Origin: Typhlomys cinereus
Lineage: Eukaryota; Chordata; Mammalia; Rodentia; Platacanthomyidae
Length of the DNA stretch: 64,000 nucleotides
Assembly (NCBI GenBank): GCA_023101885.1
Contig: JALPQD010000401.1
Location: forward strand, 1,922,001 to 1,986,000
Reading direction: 5' to 3'
Part shown: positions 24,729 through 36,180 of the stretch, in pieces
How positions within the stretch are numbered: position 1 is the stretch's first letter
Layout of the letters: each line of letters begins with the position of its first letter
The notes under the pieces: model-generated
What the model was told of the DNA's origin: nothing
Database searches by the model: none
The model's input: the letters and a program-made list of their open reading frames with translations, nothing else
Position numbers and translations under genes: made by a program

Positions 24729-25025
24729 AAGAAAGCATTGAAGAATAAAAACAAAAATAATAAGAAGAAGAACTCCTCTTTCCTTCCTTTCTAAAAGGTT
24801 GGTACCCTGGGACCATTCATGTTGGACACCCAGAAAGTTCTAGCAAGATGGTTTTCACCGTACAGTGTGAGGGCATCCCAACAAACCCTAATATCAGGCT
24901 GAAAATGCATTCAACGCACCTAAGCTGCCAAACATGGCAATTTAGCCACACGGCATGCGGCAGGGCAGGGGGGGCCCTGTATTCTGAGGCTGCTGGAAAG
25001 CTGTCGCTAGCTGTGCTGTCTGGAA

Positions 25026-25078
25026 TCGCTAGCCTGCAAGAGAGAGAGAGACAGAGAGAGAGAAAGAGAGAGAAAGAG
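25026..25078. repeat. (GA)n microsatellite
   Basis: Alternating GA with GACA and GAAA interruptions. Confidence 0.9.
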
Positions 25079-25283
25079 CAAATTAGGAAGCCAACAAACC
25101 ATAAATCAAACCATCTAATCTATTCAGTCGTGAGGTGCAGGTGAGAAAAAGGCGACCTGAACTTAGACAAGCTTGAAGAGGGAGCGTGGTGGGATATGAG
25201 CAGAAACCGAATCATCCGAGCTGTTTGCATCCCAGTAACCCTCTTCCTTAGTACACCTGACAGATCTCTATGGCGTCTGTCCG

Positions 25284-25345
25284 GGCCATAGCTCAGTGGT
25301 GGAGTACTTGCTAACATGCTTAAGCTTCAATTCCCAGAACGGAGG
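25284..25345 (+). repeat. ID-like SINE
   Basis: ccgggccatagctcagtggt and ggagtacttgctaacatgct, then caattcccagaac, follow the ID order. It precedes a G-rich stretch. Confidence 0.6.
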
Positions 25346-25360
25346 TGGGCAGTAGGAGGT

Positions 25361-25381
25361 GGGGGGCGGGTGGGTTGGGGG
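25361..25381 (+). repeat. Potential G-quadruplex motif
   Basis: Four runs of at least three G separated by one- or two-base spacers (G6, C, G3, T, G3, TT, G5). It meets the usual quadruplex rule. It lies next to an ID-like element and has no obvious gene context. Confidence 0.7.
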
Positions 25382-25420
25382 TGGTAGTGTGTTGGGGGTG
25401 TTAGTATGTTTTCGGGAGTA

Positions 25421-26564
25421 ATTCCTTGTTGAATGGACACATGTTCAGGACATCATTTAGAAAAATCAGATAACAAGGAGTCTTGGAGGGACCAGCCTTC
25501 TGGAGCCTAACGACTATTTTTAGAAAATGACAAAATGATTTGCTGCTTGAAATCCTGTGGCTCACAGACCACCTTGAAAACCAAAGGCTCCCCAAGGACA
25601 GCTGCCTGAAAAATAGCTGCTCTGAAATAAACTGAGTTCATTTTCCCATAGCCAAGAATGGGAATAAATGATTCCCTTCTTCATTTTGCACCCACATCGC
25701 GACCACCTCCTTGCCACCAGCTTTCCTCTCAGGAGCTCCTTTGAGTTGCCCTCTTCCGGTAAACTCAAAATAAAGACACATATTTTTTTAACACCTTTGT
25801 TATTCTCACTGTTACTGTTATTGGGCCATGTAATGCAACTCCTTATGTTCAAATCCAGTCACCTTGTGAACACAAACTCCAAACTTATATGCCAAATTTT
25901 CACTAGTTTGAACCTATTTCTAGAATAAACCACTCTTATTGTCAATGAAGTCCAACAGGAAAAACAGCCAAAACTGTTACCTACTCTAAACACAGGTTTA
26001 TATTTATCTAATGTATCTAAATACCTCTATCTAATGTATCTAAATACAAGAACACATCTCTTTTCTGGAAGCTACAGAAGTCTCTGGATTTTTTTTTAAG
26101 GGATACTCACTGCCTATCGGCAATTTCTGAATAATTGCCAGATGTTGGTTTGGCAAAAAGTTGGACCCACTGTACCGTCAACTATGGCCTCCCCACAGCC
26201 AACCCCTTTCTAAACTTTTTTTCTTCCATCTTACTGAAGCGGTATCCTAGGAAAACGTACACATGTTTGAAGACAAGCACGCCCAGAATCCAAACTTACA
26301 GCCTGTAATTTCTTTAAGCCATAGTCCATATTACATGTCTACAGTTCTTATCAACCAACGAAGACCAACAGAAACCTGGAAGAGCTACAGTGAGAAGAAA
26401 TAAAAGGCAATTTATATTATGAGGACACTGCTTTTCCTCCTCCAAGACGCCTTCAGAGAACGTTAAATGGCAGAACCAGTGCTCTACCTCAGAGCAGAAA
26501 GGTTCACCTTGCAAAATAAAGGCGTACCCCACCCTGCACAGGGATGGCCAGATCAATGTTCCCA
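25421..26564. other. Unassigned DNA with a small tandem duplication
   Basis: No gene recognised. A 20-base unit, tatctaatgtatctaaatac, occurs twice at 26,005-26,024 and 26,028-26,047. The rest is AT-rich and unclassified. Confidence 0.45.
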
Positions 26565-26790
26565 AACAGGGCCTTGCTCAAAATCTTTCAGTGGCTCCAG
26601 CATGCGAACTAAAGCAAACCTGGACTCCTGGCTGCTGTAACTCACTTGACCACTTCCCAATCCTTTCAGCCACCGATTCCTTTCACTGAGTAATGTCGCT
26701 GAAGTTCATAACTCTGCATACTGGAACACGGGCTTATCTCTGTACAAAGTCCTTCTGAGCAAAGAGACCCACCTTAAGCATCTTTGAACC
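26565..26790 (+). repeat. L2-like fragment
   Basis: cctcaaaaccctccagtggc-like text appears here as gctcaaaatctttcagtggc, followed by a gcatgcgaactaaagcaaac segment and cttgaccacttcccaatcc, in the order of an L2 3' region. It is strongly diverged. Confidence 0.4.
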
Positions 26791-27054
26791 CCCTCATTTA
26801 TCAAACACAACCACTTTGCACATAACGATATGTAGTGGTATTGACAAGGAAGTAGATGGGTCTCTTCTAGAGAACAGACAGAGTGGGGGAGAAAGGGCAG
26901 ATGTTGTGATGGGTGAATTTATTATGAGCAATGGATAAATAAGGAAAACAAAATGACTGCAAACACATGCGCATTAAAAAGAATCCATTTACTATTTTCA
27001 TAGCATTTTCCATGGAAATCAAGCTAAACACATTAGCAAACTCTGAATTACATT

Positions 27055-27175
27055 TTTTCAATATTTCACTCGAAATCCTTACCAAGCTATGCACCACAAA
27101 GAGCATTATGCACCAAGCACTGTGAAGAGCTCTGTGGAAACCCATTACAGGCATGAAGGCAATGGAGCCAGAGAC
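27055..27175 (-). repeat. Ancient repeat fragment (MIR/L2 tail type)
   Basis: attatgcaccaagcactgtg follows the common 'actatgtgccaggcactgtg' pattern. It lies inside the minus-strand frame 26,867-27,310, which is therefore unlikely to be a gene. Confidence 0.35.
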
Positions 27176-27310
27176 GGCCACACGAGGCAAGGCACGGTGA
27201 CCTGCAGGTGAGAGGCAAGTCAACGGACAGAATGGGCGGTGAGCACACTGGCCTCCGGTTTGTCTTCCTCCACTAACTCGCTCATGCCTCACATGGATTT
27301 CACCCGGCAC

Positions 27311-28498
27311 TTTTCACGAGCGGACTGTGTGCAAGTCAGGCTGAAGGCGATTATGCACCACAGAACATATGAGTCCTAAAGAAAGATAGGTCTCCAGGTT
27401 TCAAAGAAGAGGAGGCAGAAAGGTAAGGGATCCCCGCGTCTTGAAGGAAGGAAATGGATTCCAGAGAAAAAGCAAAATGAGGATGAGAGGGCGGAGGGAC
27501 GATGGTTCACTTGAACAGGAAAGCTGTGCCAAGGGCTAACAGGGACGTGATGGGGACGCAGCTGGAGGCTCACTAACTGGCTAGTTAACAGACAGTCTGT
27601 TGTTTTTGTACCTCACAAGAGTCACTGCTGACTGATGAGGGTAACACTCAACACTGGCCTTGTCCAGTTCTACGAAGCACAGGTCGCAGTCTCCGTTATC
27701 TCTCATGTACTATGGACAGGTATGAACGAACGGAGCACCAAGTCCATCGCTACAACTGAACTCACCAGTGTTTAAGGAGAACTGTGTCTACACAAGTCAC
27801 TTGACTCTGTCCTGTGAGAAACACTTCACCACACTCCAAAAACCAATTCCAAAAGGCGGTTACTTATAAGCATACAGAGCATGAGTTGAAATAAACTCCA
27901 GAAATAGCTAGGGCCCCTGAGTAAGACCCTCAAACCTATTCCAGTGATGCAACCATACCACACCCACCCACCATAGGCTATGACTGCAGACGCTCAGGCA
28001 AGGGTTTATGGGGCCACATGGCCAACGGTGCAACAACATGGAGGGGTCCCCCAGCCTTCTAGTCCTGGACCCCGAGCCTGAGGTGCTCCACTACACATTC
28101 TGTGACCCAGCACGGTGTGACCACAGAAGGACAACTTTACACAGAGATCTCCTAGGAGGGAGGACTGACGGGCTCTCCCAACACGAGGCGGCCTGTTGGA
28201 ATTGCTAGGCTTGGCACACGATGCCTGCTCTTTTTCTTGCTTCTCGAACTTAGGTCCTTGTTCAAACCAGAGACAACTATCCTTATTTCGTCACTGTCAG
28301 CACAGTAAACCCCCCGAGAATCGCTTCACTTTTTAAATAAACCAGATCAAAACAAACAAAAGAGAGTACAAAAAATATTTTTTCTATCTGTGTATCAGTT
28401 TCTCTTAGAAACAAGCACAAGCAGCCAAGCCAGGGATTTGTCTCAGTGAGAGACTGCTCTGCCTGGCATATGCAAGACCCATGAGATGCATCTTGAGT
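27311..28498. other. Unassigned DNA, no gene seen
   Basis: No recognised repeat or exon. Base composition is mixed and the reading frames are short. Confidence 0.45.
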
Positions 28499-28739
28499 AG
28501 AGGAGGAGGCAGAAAAGAAGAAGAAGAGGGGAGAGGAGGAAGAGGGAAGAAGGAGGAAAAGACTGTAAAGAGGAGAGGGAGAAAAAAAGGAAGAGAAGAG
28601 AGGAGAAGAGAAAAAAGAGGAAAAGGAGGGAGATGAGGAGAATGAGGAAGAGAATGAGAAGGGAGAAGAAAGAAATGGGAAGAGAAAAAGGAGGAAGAAA
28701 AGGAGAAAGAGGAGGAAAAGGAGAATGAAGGAAGGGAAT
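28499..28739 (+). repeat. Polypurine (GA-rich) tract of about 240 bases
   Basis: The plus strand is almost only G and A, in units such as gaggaggagg, gaagaag and gggagaag, with few interruptions (a short actgt break at 28,562 and isolated C or T). Such tracts can form triplex DNA. It produces the Leu/Ser/Phe/Pro-rich minus-strand frames at 28,405-28,901. Confidence 0.9.
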
Positions 28740-29184
28740 GTATCTCAAAGATTGGCCTAGTTGTTGTAAAGGCACAGTGCAGTCCCATTTGCGACGACTA
28801 TCTGACTCTGGCCTGCCGTCAGGACTGTGGACTGCAAACATCCACACCCTCCACTCCTCCCACACATAACAGGCACACACAGCGTTCTGAAACGCTAACA
28901 ATTATGATCATTTTTGGAAATGTGTAAGAGGGAAACAGTCTAAATGCTCAGTAATCTTATCCCCAAAATACCTTGTTCTAACCCCAGAAGAAAACCATTT
29001 CCCTATGACAGACATAAGAGCACATGTCCTGGAACAGATGGGTCCATCAGGGGTTGTTCAGGGCATCCCCCACTGAGCCATCCAGTTCCTCTCGCACCAG
29101 ACGTTTCTCCAGGCACCAGGGCATAAGGAATTCTCAAGCTTCCTTGTCGTCCGTTGCTTCTGCTGTTCTTTCAAGCAACCACGC

Positions 29185-29825
29185 TGTTATGGTTGCATTT
29201 TAGTGTCAACTTGACAGTTGCAGACTGTATGGGAGCAACTGTGGAGAGTTAATGGTTGGAACAAGTTTGCAGGTACTGGATTAATTGTTGTGGAGAACCC
29301 AGCCCGTAGTGGGTGGCACTTTCCAGTGGTGGACCAGATAATAGGAGGTGCAAGGAGGAGGGACTTGCTCTTCCCTTATCCTGTGTTGACTTGTGTGGAG
29401 TCCACTCTGGGAACCTTGTTCACTTTCAGAGCATCGTGGCCTTCTTTGTTGCCGCTGCTGCTGCTGGCACTTCCGTCTTTGGCTGACTTAGAGCTTCACC
29501 TTTTCCATCACGTTGTTGCTGTTCCTGCTGCCTTTGGAGCCTGGTCTCTGGGCCTTGCTGCTGTTTGCTGTTCATCGCTGACGTCAGAGCCCAGCTGTTC
29601 TTCACTGACATCGGAACCAGCCTCCTCGACCCTCCAGAGAAGTAAAGGCTTGAGACCTTCTTGGGATCTTTTGGCTTTGTGGAACATTCCGGTCAAGAAT
29701 GAAGCAGCTATGGGTAGCTACTTTGAAGAACACTATTTTTTTTATTATAAGTTAATTTAATAAACTTATTTATATATATAATACATTCTAGAGATTCTGT
29801 TCTTCAGAGAACCCTAACCATTACA
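29185..29825 (+). mobile_element. Long LTR- or transposon-like element carrying a 180-codon frame
   Basis: The left end reads tgttatggttgcattttagt and then gtcaacttgacag. The right end is cttcagagaaccctaaccat followed by taca. Read in reverse, the right end begins tgtaatggtt, which matches the left tgttatggtt at nine of ten positions, suggesting short inverted ends. The centre holds gaacccagcccgtagtgggt and CTG-rich stretches, and a run of TA repeats precedes the right end. An AATAAA-like signal lies at 29,758. The frame at 29,218-29,760 lies wholly inside the element and has no known domain. Confidence 0.6.
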
Positions 29826-29984
29826 CATGCTTTAGTGGCCCAGTGGACATACCAACTGGCATGGTGTCGCCCTCCAGGATCCAGGGGTCAGCACACCCCA
29901 GTCTCTCAGCTGCTTCCTCTTCCCCCCTCCCCCGTCTCTGTTTTGATGTGCTTCTCCAATTCTGTATTCCATTATGGTTATTAC

Positions 29985-30122
29985 ATACCTGCCGTCTCAC
30001 TCACTAAACCACAAGCTCTTGGGAGAATCTGGATGGGAAATTGTCTATTTTACATCTCCACAGCACAGTGCTTCACACCCAGCTGTTCTAGAGCATCTGC
30101 TGAAGGAATTTATTCCACCACA
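29985..30122 (+). repeat. L2 3' tail fragment
   Basis: aaaccacaagctcttgggag, then ttgtctattttacatctcca, cagcacagtgcttcacaccc and gctgaaggaatttattcc follow the L2 tail ('agggcagggacttttgtct...cagtgcctggcaca...'). Confidence 0.55.
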
Positions 30123-30590
30123 AGTTTTATTTAAAGTATTTGTTTGCGGAGAAGTCTTCACTTGATTTCATCACTATCATATTTGTTTTCACAGTACTTA
30201 GAGCTAATTTTAAGGTTTTTTTAAAATTTTTGTTCAAAGACTGAAGGAAATAAAAAGTTTTGCTCCCTGTCTTATTATTCCAGCTTAGGTCAAACTGACA
30301 TTGTGAATCTTCTTCCCAATCATGTACAGCTCTTTCTTATAATCCAGGCTATGTTTTCCAATCACTTTTTTAAGGAAAATGAATACAATAAAATTTTTGA
30401 GCAGAGCATCAAATTGAACCGCTAATAAATTTGCTGTGATACAACTAGTAGTCCATTCGATTTCTTCATTTACATCTTGCAAAAACAAATTAAAAAGGTA
30501 GGGGAGATAGCTCTGTGGTTAAAGTGCTTACCAGGCAAGTAAAAAGCAAGTTGCTACTGTCTTTGTCAGTCCTCGTAAGAATGGTAATTT

Positions 30591-30816
30591 GGGCTGGAGA
30601 GATGGCTCAGGGATTAAGACTTTGCCTCACAAGCAGAAGGTCCCGAGTTCCGATCCCAGGTCCCTAGTAACAAAAACGCCAGGCGGAAACAGTGGCAGCC
30701 TGCATGTCCAGTCCTGGTGGACGGAGCCTGGGAAATGCAAGAAGGAGGTAGAAGCAATGGAGGATGATTCCTGAAATCACCCTTGGTCCCCTACAGAGAC
30801 TCACAGTGCCCTCTGA

Positions 30817-30852
<36 letters not shown>

Positions 30853-30862
30853 TACATTTTTA
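30591..30862 (+). repeat. B2-like SINE, older copy, with (CA)n tail
   Basis: gggctggagagatggctcag opens the element, the B-box region is gagttccgatccc, and the body motif tggtggacggagcctgggaa is shared with 24,441. The longer 3' segment (aatcacccttggtccccta) is present. The tail is a CA run at 30,818-30,850. No perfect flanking duplication was found. Confidence 0.85.
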
Positions 30863-33314
30863 ATGAACTATCCATCAATTTCCCCTTCCCAGCAATAGCA
30901 TCTGAAGCCAGGTGAGAAGAAAACCTCCACTAATCATGTAAAGAACTAAATTCCCTCAACACAAACCTCCTGGGAAGGACTTAGGGCCAAAGCACTTAAG
31001 AAGAGTTACTAACAGTGTCTACCTGTCTACCCTGCGGGAAAAGGAAGTAGAGAGCCAAGATAACGATCAAGTCTTAACCACGTCAGCTTTCCTCAGTGAC
31101 ACAAGGCACCAGACAAGTTCTTCACACGGAGCTACACATGGAAGAACTGTGGAAAACCACTGATAACAGCAAAACAGCCAGTGTTTTTTTTATGCTTATC
31201 TTGCTATCTCTCAAGAATCTGGTTTTTGAAACAATGAGATGTCTACTCTTGTTCAAAGAAATCTGCCTGGGGAATACTGTGGCTTCCAAATATGAGACAA
31301 TGTGATAAGGCCCATAAAGAACTGGAAAAGGGAGTCACAGGTCACCCCACGGTGGCTGTTGAAAGTGTCTTCTTAGCTATCTAAACACTTGATCCTGCTT
31401 TCTCTGTGTGAATAACTGACATGTTTCCTAACATGGAAGATGGTTGGCCATCTACCCACTTACCTTAAATCCAACCCGGTCACTTTCCTTCTTTTTCATA
31501 CCTTCCTCTATAGGTAGCACTTTATAAACCCCCAACTAAAGACAGAATGAATGATCAAATTGCCTTTGTTAGCATCCCTCCACCCCACCGCCCGAATTGC
31601 AACGTGAAGCTTAAAAGATATAAAGTCACTATTGCCTTGCATTAAAAGCTGCCTGTAAGAAGCAATTCTCTCTGTATTTTCAATTCACCCTATATGTCCA
31701 TGTCACCAGTATGGCCATACCCTAAAGTGGAAGCAGTTCATCTGTATTCTCTACAGGGGCCTCCTTGTCGGGTCCCCAGGACCCACACACCCCTGTCTCC
31801 AGGCACCTGCCCTTTGGGCAAGCTCAACCTCTCTGGTCCAGCACTTCCTTCCTATTAGGGGTCTCTCACATAAAAGGTCAGCTCCACAGTGCCTTCGCTT
31901 CTCCCATATGAACAAAATCCCAACTCCTAAAGAGTCAATTTAGACTTGTCATCTGGATTATTACTTTAAAGGGAGATTATACTTTCTCTGTTCTGTCAGT
32001 TGTAAATCCCCAAACCAACTAGAATTCTCTTATAATTAACCGGCAGTGCTTTTATTGGAAGAAAGTCATCAGGAAAGCTCTGACCCTCTGAGCAGTTGGG
32101 AATGCTGTAGCTGAAGGCTTGGTGAAGGCCTTATTTTTCTAGCTGGCCCTGCTCACATGATTCCATGAAGGTCGCATTTCCTCTCGCAGCAAAAGCTACC
32201 TAAGCACTTCCTAGGTTGGCCTCAGTAAACAGAAATTGCCTCGGCTCTGCAGGACAAGTATGTTGCTCCAACCCAACAATTACAGTCAAGGAGAACAAAT
32301 GAAGGCAGCTGTAAAACACCACATTCAATTTCAAAAGAGTTTTACTGCATCATGTAACAGGCTGAGAATGTCTGTTAATAATAGCAGAGGTGCAGTTAAT
32401 AAGGAAACCATCAAGAAAACAGCAACCCTCAAATGCCTGCCTTTGGTGTATCACTAATATATCTATATGCATCAGTTTATGTAACTTCTTTGGGTTGAAA
32501 TGTCAGATTCTTTCCAAAGTCAGGTACAAAAAAGAATTCAGACACTTTGTCACCTTCTAGTGCTGGGACCCATGAAGCAGCACAGACCCAGGCTTTATGC
32601 AAGAAACACAAGTGGGAGCAGTTGGAATTGAAAACCAGACTTTGGGTCAGAGGGAACTAGTATGTCCTTCATCCAAATCATCAAGCTGATTTTATTTGTA
32701 GCAAACACCGGTATATATGGGAAAAACCCAGAGGCCAGCAGGTCGAATTCTTTACAAGATCATGTTAAACATATGCATTGTAAAACTTATCTAAGACTAG
32801 CAAGAAAAAGCAGAAGTGACACCTACATGCTATGTGGGACAGACAGGGTGTCTCTAGCTAGAGCAGAAAGCAGGTGTGACACCCAATTGCTAAAAGGGAA
32901 CAGACAAGGAAGTCGCAAAGCAGAGTTAATGGTTTCAAAATGCACAGGGAAGAAACTGCAGGGAGAACTTAGCATTGTTAGTCATGAGAACAAATGCAAA
33001 TCTGATTGAGAACAGATAGGAGGCAAATTCAAAAACTCTCAATGGAGAGGAATCTGTCTACAACCGCCTATTCCAGATGCTAATGCATCCTTCTCCAGAG
33101 AACAGGCTTAGTTAGGCGTTGGCACCTCTACATTCTAGGTGATGAACATCTTATACCTTGTGACAAGTTATTATGCAAAGTGACAAGAGTCAATGCCCAC
33201 ATGCTCAGTACATCTCCCATTAAAAGTGCCCAACACAAAACAGGTCAGTGCTGTCCCTTTCTCAGCCCGCTTTCGACTTGCTGAGCTAACCTTTGCTTTA
33301 AACTGAAAATCAAA
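30863..33314. other. Unassigned single-copy-looking DNA
   Basis: No gene seen. The part 32,030-32,460 has no repeat signature and is compositionally even, so conserved non-coding sequence is possible (see findings). At 32,808-32,930 two similar blocks of about 50 bases (each with agcagaa, gtgacac and acagaca) lie about 60 bases apart, a decayed tandem duplication. Confidence 0.4.
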
Positions 33315-33470
33315 GCAACAAATATTTGCCCAGTTCTTACCGCATATCAAGCGCCGGTGAGGAATGCAGAGAAACATAACACGATCCTAGCTCTCAAATA
33401 ACGTACCGCAGAGGGGAGAGGAGTGAAAGACTCCAAATAATCAAAGGTGTTCACAACAGACCAAGTGGCT
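33315..33470 (+). repeat. Ancient mammalian repeat fragment
   Basis: caacaaatatttgcccagtt, then aagcgccggtgaggaatgca and gatcctagctctcaaataac follow the common pattern 'caacaaatatttattgagc...ggcactggggatacag...gtccctgccctcaagga'. Confidence 0.5.
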
Positions 33471-33684
33471 CGCCAACCTTCAAATGCACACAGCCGGGAG
33501 GGGGGCGCACAGGAGCGGTGCATTCAGTGTGCAGCACGCTGCTTCTAATGAGTCCAAGGAAGGTCAATGCAGAAAGGCAAAAGGCTATGCAAGCAGTTCT
33601 GACTCAAAATAGAGCACTTTACCTGCATCCTTCAGTTCTTTCAGACTTAATTTCTACATTAAAACTTTCCCCAGATCTCCATGT

Positions 33685-33711
33685 GGCGGGGGGTGGGGGT
33701 GGGGGGAATAG

Positions 33712-33744
<33 letters not shown>

Positions 33745-33745
33745 T
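33685..33745. repeat. G-rich run, then (GT)n and (GA)n
   Basis: Four G runs (33,688-33,706) with one-base spacers form a quadruplex motif. They are followed by GT units to 33,728 and GA units to about 33,744. This forms the tail side of the minus-strand B4 next to it. Confidence 0.85.
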
Positions 33746-33966
33746 GTGAGTGTCTGTGTGTGCATGTGTGTGTATAACCCTATACCAATCCTCAGGTTCT
33801 GCTCACATATCTTTTGAGGCAGGTTCTCTCACTGAAGGGATTCTCCTGTCTCCTCCTCCTCAGTCCTGGGATACGATACATGCCACCATATTGATGCTGG
33901 GGCACAAACTCACATCCTCAGGCTTGCACAGTGAACACCTTACCAGCTAAGCTATCGTACTAGCTC
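33746..33966 (-). repeat. B4-type SINE, minus orientation
   Basis: In reverse order the element shows the B1-like middle (tcctgggatacgatacatgc) and the tRNA-like head (gtgaacaccttaccagctaa and gctatcgtactagctc). The tail side is the simple repeat described just to the left. Confidence 0.6.
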
Positions 33967-36024
33967 TTCTCCGCATTTTTCTGCCTTCTCTCGTCCTACA
34001 CCATGCCACCTTGTCGCTGCCAGCCACGTGTCTACTGAGTACTCACGATGCAGTTAAGCCAAATAATGACATGTTGTAGGAAAAAAAAGACACAATGAGT
34101 TTTCAAAAATTCAGTATGAAAAGGGAATATAAAAGAATTTAGTATTTTTGTGCTAATGATATTGAAGTGACATTTTGGAAATAGGTTAAATAAATGTTAT
34201 TATTAAAATTAATCTCACCTGTTTCTTTGTATTTATTTGTATTAATAGACAGTAGAATATGGGACAAATATACAAAGTTGACATTATATGTGTGCTAGGC
34301 AGAATTTTCCTAATCAATTCTTTTTCTCTTTCTTTTTGGTTGTGGCCTTCATTCTCTGAACTCAGCAATGGTTACACCCAACCCCAATTTCACCATGATC
34401 CAAAAATATCTCTGTGTGCATCAAGGGAGTGAAACTGTCCTAATATTTTCACAGATAAAAATTAGGCACTTGGAGTCTTCTTCAGTTGTGATACTTGGAG
34501 GTCACAGTCTAATTAGGTCTAAGTTGATCTTCAGCAGATGTGTAAGTGGGCGTGTACAGAAAATGAAACTGTCCCTGGGTTGTTTGGGACTTCCTAAAAA
34601 TGCCCCAGCCTTGTGTGACATGAGAATGGATCCAATATAAACACGACAGGGACAGCATGGGATTTAAAGAAAGGCAGAAAAATACATGCTAGTGACATTT
34701 TGTACACAACAGGACAATTAGATCTATAGCCATCTGTCTACATCAATCACTCTTATCCAAAAGGATAATAGAACCTTTCATCTCAACAGGATCACAAGGT
34801 ACAGCCTAACCCGGGTCCCTTGGTAAGTTCCCACCATGCCAGGAAGAACCCTATCTCTCCAGGCATCAAAAAGAATGAAGGACAGAAGTTGAGGCATCCC
34901 TAGATTGTAAAAGTCATGCATCCTGAAAAGGTTAGGCTTAGAACTCTGAATCCTTTCTAACCCCAAAGGTAGCTGAAGTGTGAGAAGCCGACCCCCTTCT
35001 CTCCTCCCTGCAAAGGAGTTGAGGGATGGGAGGCTTTCCTCCCCCCCCCCCACCCCAGAGTGAAAAATCACCCCCAAGTTCCAACGGGACCTAGGCATAA
35101 TGTGAAGGCCTAGTGCTTCAGTCTCACTCTTGGTGACTGGTTGTAAAGTAGCAGTAAGTACCTCTTGCTTCCTGCTCAGGTGTTGTGCATTTCTGCATTA
35201 CTCACATTTGTAAAGGATAGAATCATCAAATAGAATGTAACAACTTAGACCCTTCATAGTTCTTGGCCAAATACTGGGCCCCAACCTCGCCAAGAAACCT
35301 TCAGCAACTTCCAGCAACAAGAGTACCTTCCGGCACTGGCTGGGAAAGCCCCAGTTGTAGAGCTGATCCACACACAGAGGTAGAGTTGGATGGAGAACAG
35401 CTAAGTCTATCCGTAGCTTCCTCCTTAATAACATTCAATTTGCTTTTGCAAATTGGTGGGTCAGAGGGGACAGGTTGGCATTGTCTTGAAAATACTTTTC
35501 TAGTTATAACAGTAACAACAATACGTGTTTTAAAGTTGGAAAATACAAAGTTTCAAGCGGCCAAAAGATCAAATGACCCTCAATCCAACCATTAAAATAC
35601 ATCTTTCTCCAGTATTTTTTAAATATTGTATAAACAAATATATACAATTTTAAAATAAAATTTAGAGTACCGTTTAATAATCTTTCCTCACACTTCATAA
35701 ATATATATACATCACAAATATATATCATAATATGATATACATACTATATCATAAATATTTCCTTTCATTAAATACTTTTCAAAAATAAGGATTTTATAAA
35801 CTTCTTATGCTCAGGAAGAACCATAATTCATGTGCCCCTCTTATGGGATGTTCAGATCATTACCAAGTCTCCATATAACAAAGCTAATTCAATAAACATG
35901 ATTATACATAAATCTTTGTTTCAACCTCTGGTCACTTCGAGGAAGTGGGTTCCTAAAAACACAATTACCAGAACATAAAGTTTAACTTTTTTTGTTTGTT
36001 TGGGTTTAGTTGGTGAGTCTGTTT
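33967..36024. other. Unassigned AT-rich DNA
   Basis: No gene recognised. A C-rich run lies at 35,040-35,055. The stretch 35,590-35,770 is very AT-rich and contains the small inverted repeat tatatcat-aat-atgatata at 35,721-35,739. Confidence 0.45.
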
Positions 36025-36180
36025 GTTTCTTTTTGTTTTTTTAAAACAACACCTCATTACATATCCTGGGCTGGGCTTGAATTTACATGTAGCCTAGGCT
36101 AGTTTTCAATTTGCTTTGATCCTCTTGCCCCGGCCTCCCTGGTGCTAGGATGGCAGGTCTGTGCCATCGTGCCCAACTAG
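36025..36180 (-). repeat. B1 SINE, minus orientation
   Basis: A T-rich start is followed by cattacatatcctgggctgg, tacatgtagcctaggctag, ttgatcctcttgccccggc and ctgtgccatcgtgcccaac, the reverse complement of B1 from tail to head. Confidence 0.8.

Noticed and set aside
24351..24754. Two minus-strand frames of 96-116 codons
   Set aside because: They are antisense reading frames of the young B2-like SINE and its CA tail.
28405..28901. Leu/Ser/Phe/Pro-rich minus-strand frames
   Set aside because: They are translations of the polypurine tract.
29218..29760. A 180-codon gene
   Set aside because: It lies inside a dispersed repeat-like element and has no recognised domain.
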